Of a stretch of DNA of 15,724 nt, positions 13,342 through 15,724 are shown piece after piece. The stretch comes from Leptofilum sp050292445. Its GTDB lineage: Bacteria > Chloroflexota > Anaerolineae > Promineifilales > Promineifilaceae. Below the pieces are notes generated by a model. The model had not been told where the DNA came from. It searched no databases and worked only from the letters and a program-made list of their open reading frames with translations. Each line of letters starts with the position of its first letter. Within the stretch, counting starts at the first letter, position 1. Where the stretch lies: assembly GCA_050292445.1 (NCBI GenBank), contig JBNKLQ010000139.1:1-15724 (forward strand), read 5' to 3'. The position numbers and the translations under genes are program-made.

Positions 13342-14664
13342 TTACTCAGAAGGCCGGGCCTGGAGGGTTAATTCAAGGGTCTGTGGTTCCCCATCGCGCA
13401 ATATTTGTAGCGTAACGGTTTGCCCCACACTGGTGCGTCGCACAATGTAGGTCAACAGATCGTCAAAGTCGTTGATAGGCTCATCGTTCATTTGCACGAT
13501 AACGTCACCGCCCACAATGGCGTTGAGGCCGTTAATGGTGACTTGGTCTTCGCTGCCGCGCAAGCCAGCCTCGGCTGCGGGGCTGTCATCAATCACTTCG
13601 TAGACGAGCACGCCATTTTGCCCAGCGGGTAAGTCCATTGCCTGGGCCAGCTCATCTGAAAGCGTGGTGCCAGAGATGCCTAGCCAGGGATAGGTGATTT
13701 CCCCATTTTCGATGAGTTGGGGCACAACCTGGGTCACAATATTGGACGGCACAACATAGCTTATGCCACCAAATGTTGGTGTGGCACCAAAGGCGGTGGC
13801 CCCGTTGGTTTGAATGGCGGTGTTCACGCCAATAACTTCACCACTTAAATTGAGCAGTGGCCCGCCGGAATTGCCGGGATTTACGGCCGCATCCGTCTGA
13901 ATAATGTCCGGGATGTTAAAAGGTGTGCCACCGGGGGCGGAGGCACCGCCGGGCAGCAGGCGGCCCAAGCCGGAGATGATGCCAGTGGACATGGAGCCAG
14001 AGAGGCCAAATGGGTTGCCAATGGTGGCTACCAACTGACCCACCTGCAAGCTGTCAGAATTGCCAAGGGTGACAGGACGAAGGTGGTCTGGATTAACATC
14101 AACTTTGATCACAGCCAGATCGGAACCGGGATCAGTGCCCACAATTTCGGCTTCGGCTTCCGAATCATCGGCGAAGATGACGGTGATGTGTGTGGCATCG
14201 GCGACCACGTGGTTATTGGTGATGATGTGGCCTTCTTTGTCATACACAAAGCCGGAACCTTGAGATTGCTGCGGGATGGTTTCCAGTTGTTGGTGGAAAT
14301 CATCGGGCAGGTCTGGCAACTCTTCATCTGGGTTGTCTGGATCGGGAATGATCTGGAACTGGTTCATATCTAGCTGGCTGCCTTCGCTGACGACCTGAAT
14401 GTTAACCACAGAATCGTTAAGGCGATTGTATAGATCGATATAGGTTTGGGTGGTAACGATTTCTTCGGTAATGGGCCGGCCTTGGGTGGTGGCACTGGTT
14501 TCGGCCGATGTGTTGACGATGCCACTGTCAGTGGTAGCCGTTTCGTTTGTGGTTTCGCTGGAAACGGCCGTATCCGTGGCGGCGGGTGTGTTAGCTGCAC
14601 CACAAGCTGCCAATAGCAAGCCAAGCAAGGCCAAAAATGTTAGTAAATAAGTTGTTCTTTTCAT
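13342..14664 (-). CDS. HtrA/DegP-like serine protease with one PDZ domain, lipid-anchored
   Basis: HtrA proteases degrade or refold damaged envelope proteins. The 440-residue protein has a lipoprotein signal peptide ending LLLAACG (Cys21) and a Thr/Ala/Ser-rich spacer to about residue 65. The trypsin-like domain carries the triad His152 (ITNNHVV), Asp182 (GSDLAVIKVD) and Ser266 (NPGNSGGPLL). One PDZ domain follows at about 327-436 (YPWLGISG, VIDDSPAAEAGLRG, GGDVIVQMNDEPINDFDDL). The lipid anchor replaces the membrane helix of many bacterial HtrAs. An acidic insert (PDPDNPDEELPDLPDD, residues 107-122) comes just before the protease core. The start at 14664 is chosen because GGAGG (14673-14677) lies eight bases upstream; an in-frame TTG at 14679 overlaps it. 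The gene is divergent from the one at 14825. Confidence 0.93.
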   Translation of the reverse strand: MKRTTYLLTFLALLGLLLAACGAANTPAATDTAVSSETTNETATTDSGIVNTSAETSATTQGRPITEEIVTTQTYIDLYNRLNDSVVNIQVVSEGSQLDMNQFQIIPDPDNPDEELPDLPDDFHQQLETIPQQSQGSGFVYDKEGHIITNNHVVADATHITVIFADDSEAEAEIVGTDPGSDLAVIKVDVNPDHLRPVTLGNSDSLQVGQLVATIGNPFGLSGSMSTGIISGLGRLLPGGASAPGGTPFNIPDIIQTDAAVNPGNSGGPLLNLSGEVIGVNTAIQTNGATAFGATPTFGGISYVVPSNIVTQVVPQLIENGEITYPWLGISGTTLSDELAQAMDLPAGQNGVLVYEVIDDSPAAEAGLRGSEDQVTINGLNAIVGGDVIVQMNDEPINDFDDLLTYIVRRTSVGQTVTLQILRDGEPQTLELTLQARPSE

Positions 14665-14672
14665 GAGGTGAA

Positions 14673-14677
14673 CCTCC
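14673..14677 (-). promoter_or_regulatory. Ribosome binding site of the HtrA-like gene
   Basis: Minus-strand GGAGG lies eight bases before ATG 14664. It rules out the in-frame TTG at 14679, which overlaps it. Confidence 0.7.
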
Positions 14678-14801
14678 AAAGCTCAGGAATAATATTTGTG
14701 CAGGTGTATTGTGGCACGAAGTTGTAAAAAAAGGATAAACGCTACCTAAACTGCATATGAGAATAACAGTTGTGTGGCAGCTATTTAGATTGTAAGTAAA
14801 T

Positions 14802-14819
14802 CGGGTAAGATTGTACCCG
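14802..14819. promoter_or_regulatory. Small inverted repeat just upstream of the membrane protein gene
   Basis: cgggta (14802-14807) and tacccg (14814-14819) are perfect complements with a six-base spacer, five bases before ATG 14825 in the divergent region with htrA. It could be an operator or a leader hairpin covering the start. Six-bp arms can arise by chance. Confidence 0.3.
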
Positions 14820-14824
14820 TTGCT

Positions 14825-15724
14825 ATGATAAAAAGATACCGATACGGCCGTTTTATTCGCGTTCTCTGGATTATTTTGTTTCCCGTCACTTTGTTCATGC
14901 TGGGGTTAGCGTGGGCAGTTTGGCCAGATAGCGGTCGCAGTTGGCTGCTGCTGGTTGAGGGTTTTATTTTACTTTACAGCGCCTATGCGGGTTGGTCCTT
15001 GGGGGCAACCTATGGTTTTGTGGTGCTGACAAGTGAGCAAGTCATCATCCGGCAGTTTGGCCGAGCCATTGCGCTGCCGTATGAGGCAATTCAGGCTGTA
15101 AAGCGGAACGAAATTGCGCTTATCATCAAGACAGAAAGACGCACTGTTTTTCTGGAGCGCCACATCAATGATGTGTCTGATTTGATGGGCGAGCTGAAAT
15201 ATCGTGCCCCGGCTTTGCGCGTAGATCGGCAAGCATTGATCCGCCAGCCATTGCCGCAGACGGTGAACGGCCGTTTACAAGCTTTCCTCTTCAGTTTGGG
15301 CATCAGCCTACTTTGTTTATTTGTCGGGGGCGGCATTATTTGGAGCGCGTTCGATGAGACGGGTTTTGAGTTTGTTTTGTTGATCTTCTTTGGTCTGTGG
15401 CCTTTGCTCATCAGCGGCCTTTTTCTCTACCTCAGCTTTTATTTTACCTGGCGGCTCACACTGCTGCCGGACAAAATTGTGGTTCGGTTTCCTTTTCACC
15501 GGTGGCAGTTTGCCCTCAATGAACTGTTGTCGGCTCGCTTGATAACGATTACCAACAATCGTTCTGCGGAACCATCGTTGATGCTGGTGTTATCGCTGGC
15601 GAACGGCCGTTCCTTACGCATCAGCCAACAAGAGATGCCTATTCCCTTGATGCAGTTGTTGGAAATGCTGGTTCACCATTACAAGCTGCCGCTCACTTAC
15701 GAGCGGGAAGCCACCAAGGTGCAT
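14825..15724 (+). CDS. Membrane protein with duplicated TM-hairpin/PH-like unit, 3'-truncated by window end
   Basis: From ATG 14825 the frame is open for exactly 300 codons to the window end, with no stop. It has two copies of the same layout. Membrane helices at about 12-32 and 38-60 are followed by a soluble segment (64-128) with GFVVLTSEQVIIRQFGRAIALPYEAI in short strands. Helices at about 150-174 and 181-206 are followed by a similar soluble segment (209-287) with RLTLLPDKIVVRFPF and FALNELLSARLITI. The pattern of aromatic exit, LT..kivv.......lpl.eI resembles bacterial PH-like domains (bPH family), often found on the inner face of the membrane. Function unknown. Both soluble parts contain an NGR encoded by an ACGGCCGT octamer. 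No Shine-Dalgarno sequence is visible before the ATG. Confidence 0.7.
   Translation, partial: MIKRYRYGRFIRVLWIILFPVTLFMLGLAWAVWPDSGRSWLLLVEGFILLYSAYAGWSLGATYGFVVLTSEQVIIRQFGRAIALPYEAIQAVKRNEIALIIKTERRTVFLERHINDVSDLMGELKYRAPALRVDRQALIRQPLPQTVNGRLQAFLFSLGISLLCLFVGGGIIWSAFDETGFEFVLLIFFGLWPLLISGLFLYLSFYFTWRLTLLPDKIVVRFPFHRWQFALNELLSARLITITNNRSAEPSLMLVLSLANGRSLRISQQEMPIPLMQLLEMLVHHYKLPLTYEREATKVH

Overview
The window looks like chromosomal DNA of a free-living bacterium, most likely a member of the Chloroflexota (Anaerolineae-like). This is an inference from protein style: lipoproteins with long Pro/Thr-rich linkers, a BtrH-type protein, an R2-like ligand-binding oxidase, a YchF ATPase and a CnoX-like thioredoxin with an intact CxxC. 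No rRNA, tRNA, CRISPR array, integrase or transposase was seen, so nothing marks a mobile island.

Layout. 1-1718 (+): the 3' part of a class II fructose-bisphosphate aldolase gene, then an Asp/Glu racemase family gene. 1719-2260: decaying DNA holding a C-terminal remnant of a P1-type (S58) aminopeptidase. 2261-3160 (-): R2lox metalloprotein. 3272-3799 (+): small membrane protein resembling the Pycsar effector TM family, divergent from R2lox. 3975-7160 (+): two lipoproteins of similar design flanking ychF. 7301-7753 (+): DinB-like protein. 7824-9284 (+): orphan membrane histidine kinase, converging with a BtrH-like protein at 9295-10500 (-). 10706-12204 (-): secreted thermonuclease lipoprotein overlapping an RluA-type pseudouridine synthase. 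12360-13184 (-): CnoX-like thioredoxin-TPR protein. 13342-14664 (-): HtrA-like protease lipoprotein. 14825-15724 (+): a membrane protein with a duplicated TM-hairpin/PH-like unit, cut by the window end.

The genes do not form one pathway. They are small transcription units for central metabolism, surface lipoproteins, envelope and protein quality control, and RNA modification. The intergenic DNA is rich in hairpins: a shared tttccccggaaact inverted repeat, perfect 18-bp and 10-bp inverted repeats, gcagag-type repeats and one convincing intrinsic terminator.

The most striking signal is not a gene. The octamer palindrome ACGGCCGT occurs 28 times in 15.7 kb (about 0.24 expected in random sequence), in genes on both strands and between genes. 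Inside genes it is read as Thr-Ala-Val, Gly-Arg or Arg-Pro. It behaves like a highly iterated palindrome, comparable in kind to cyanobacterial HIP1 but with a different sequence.
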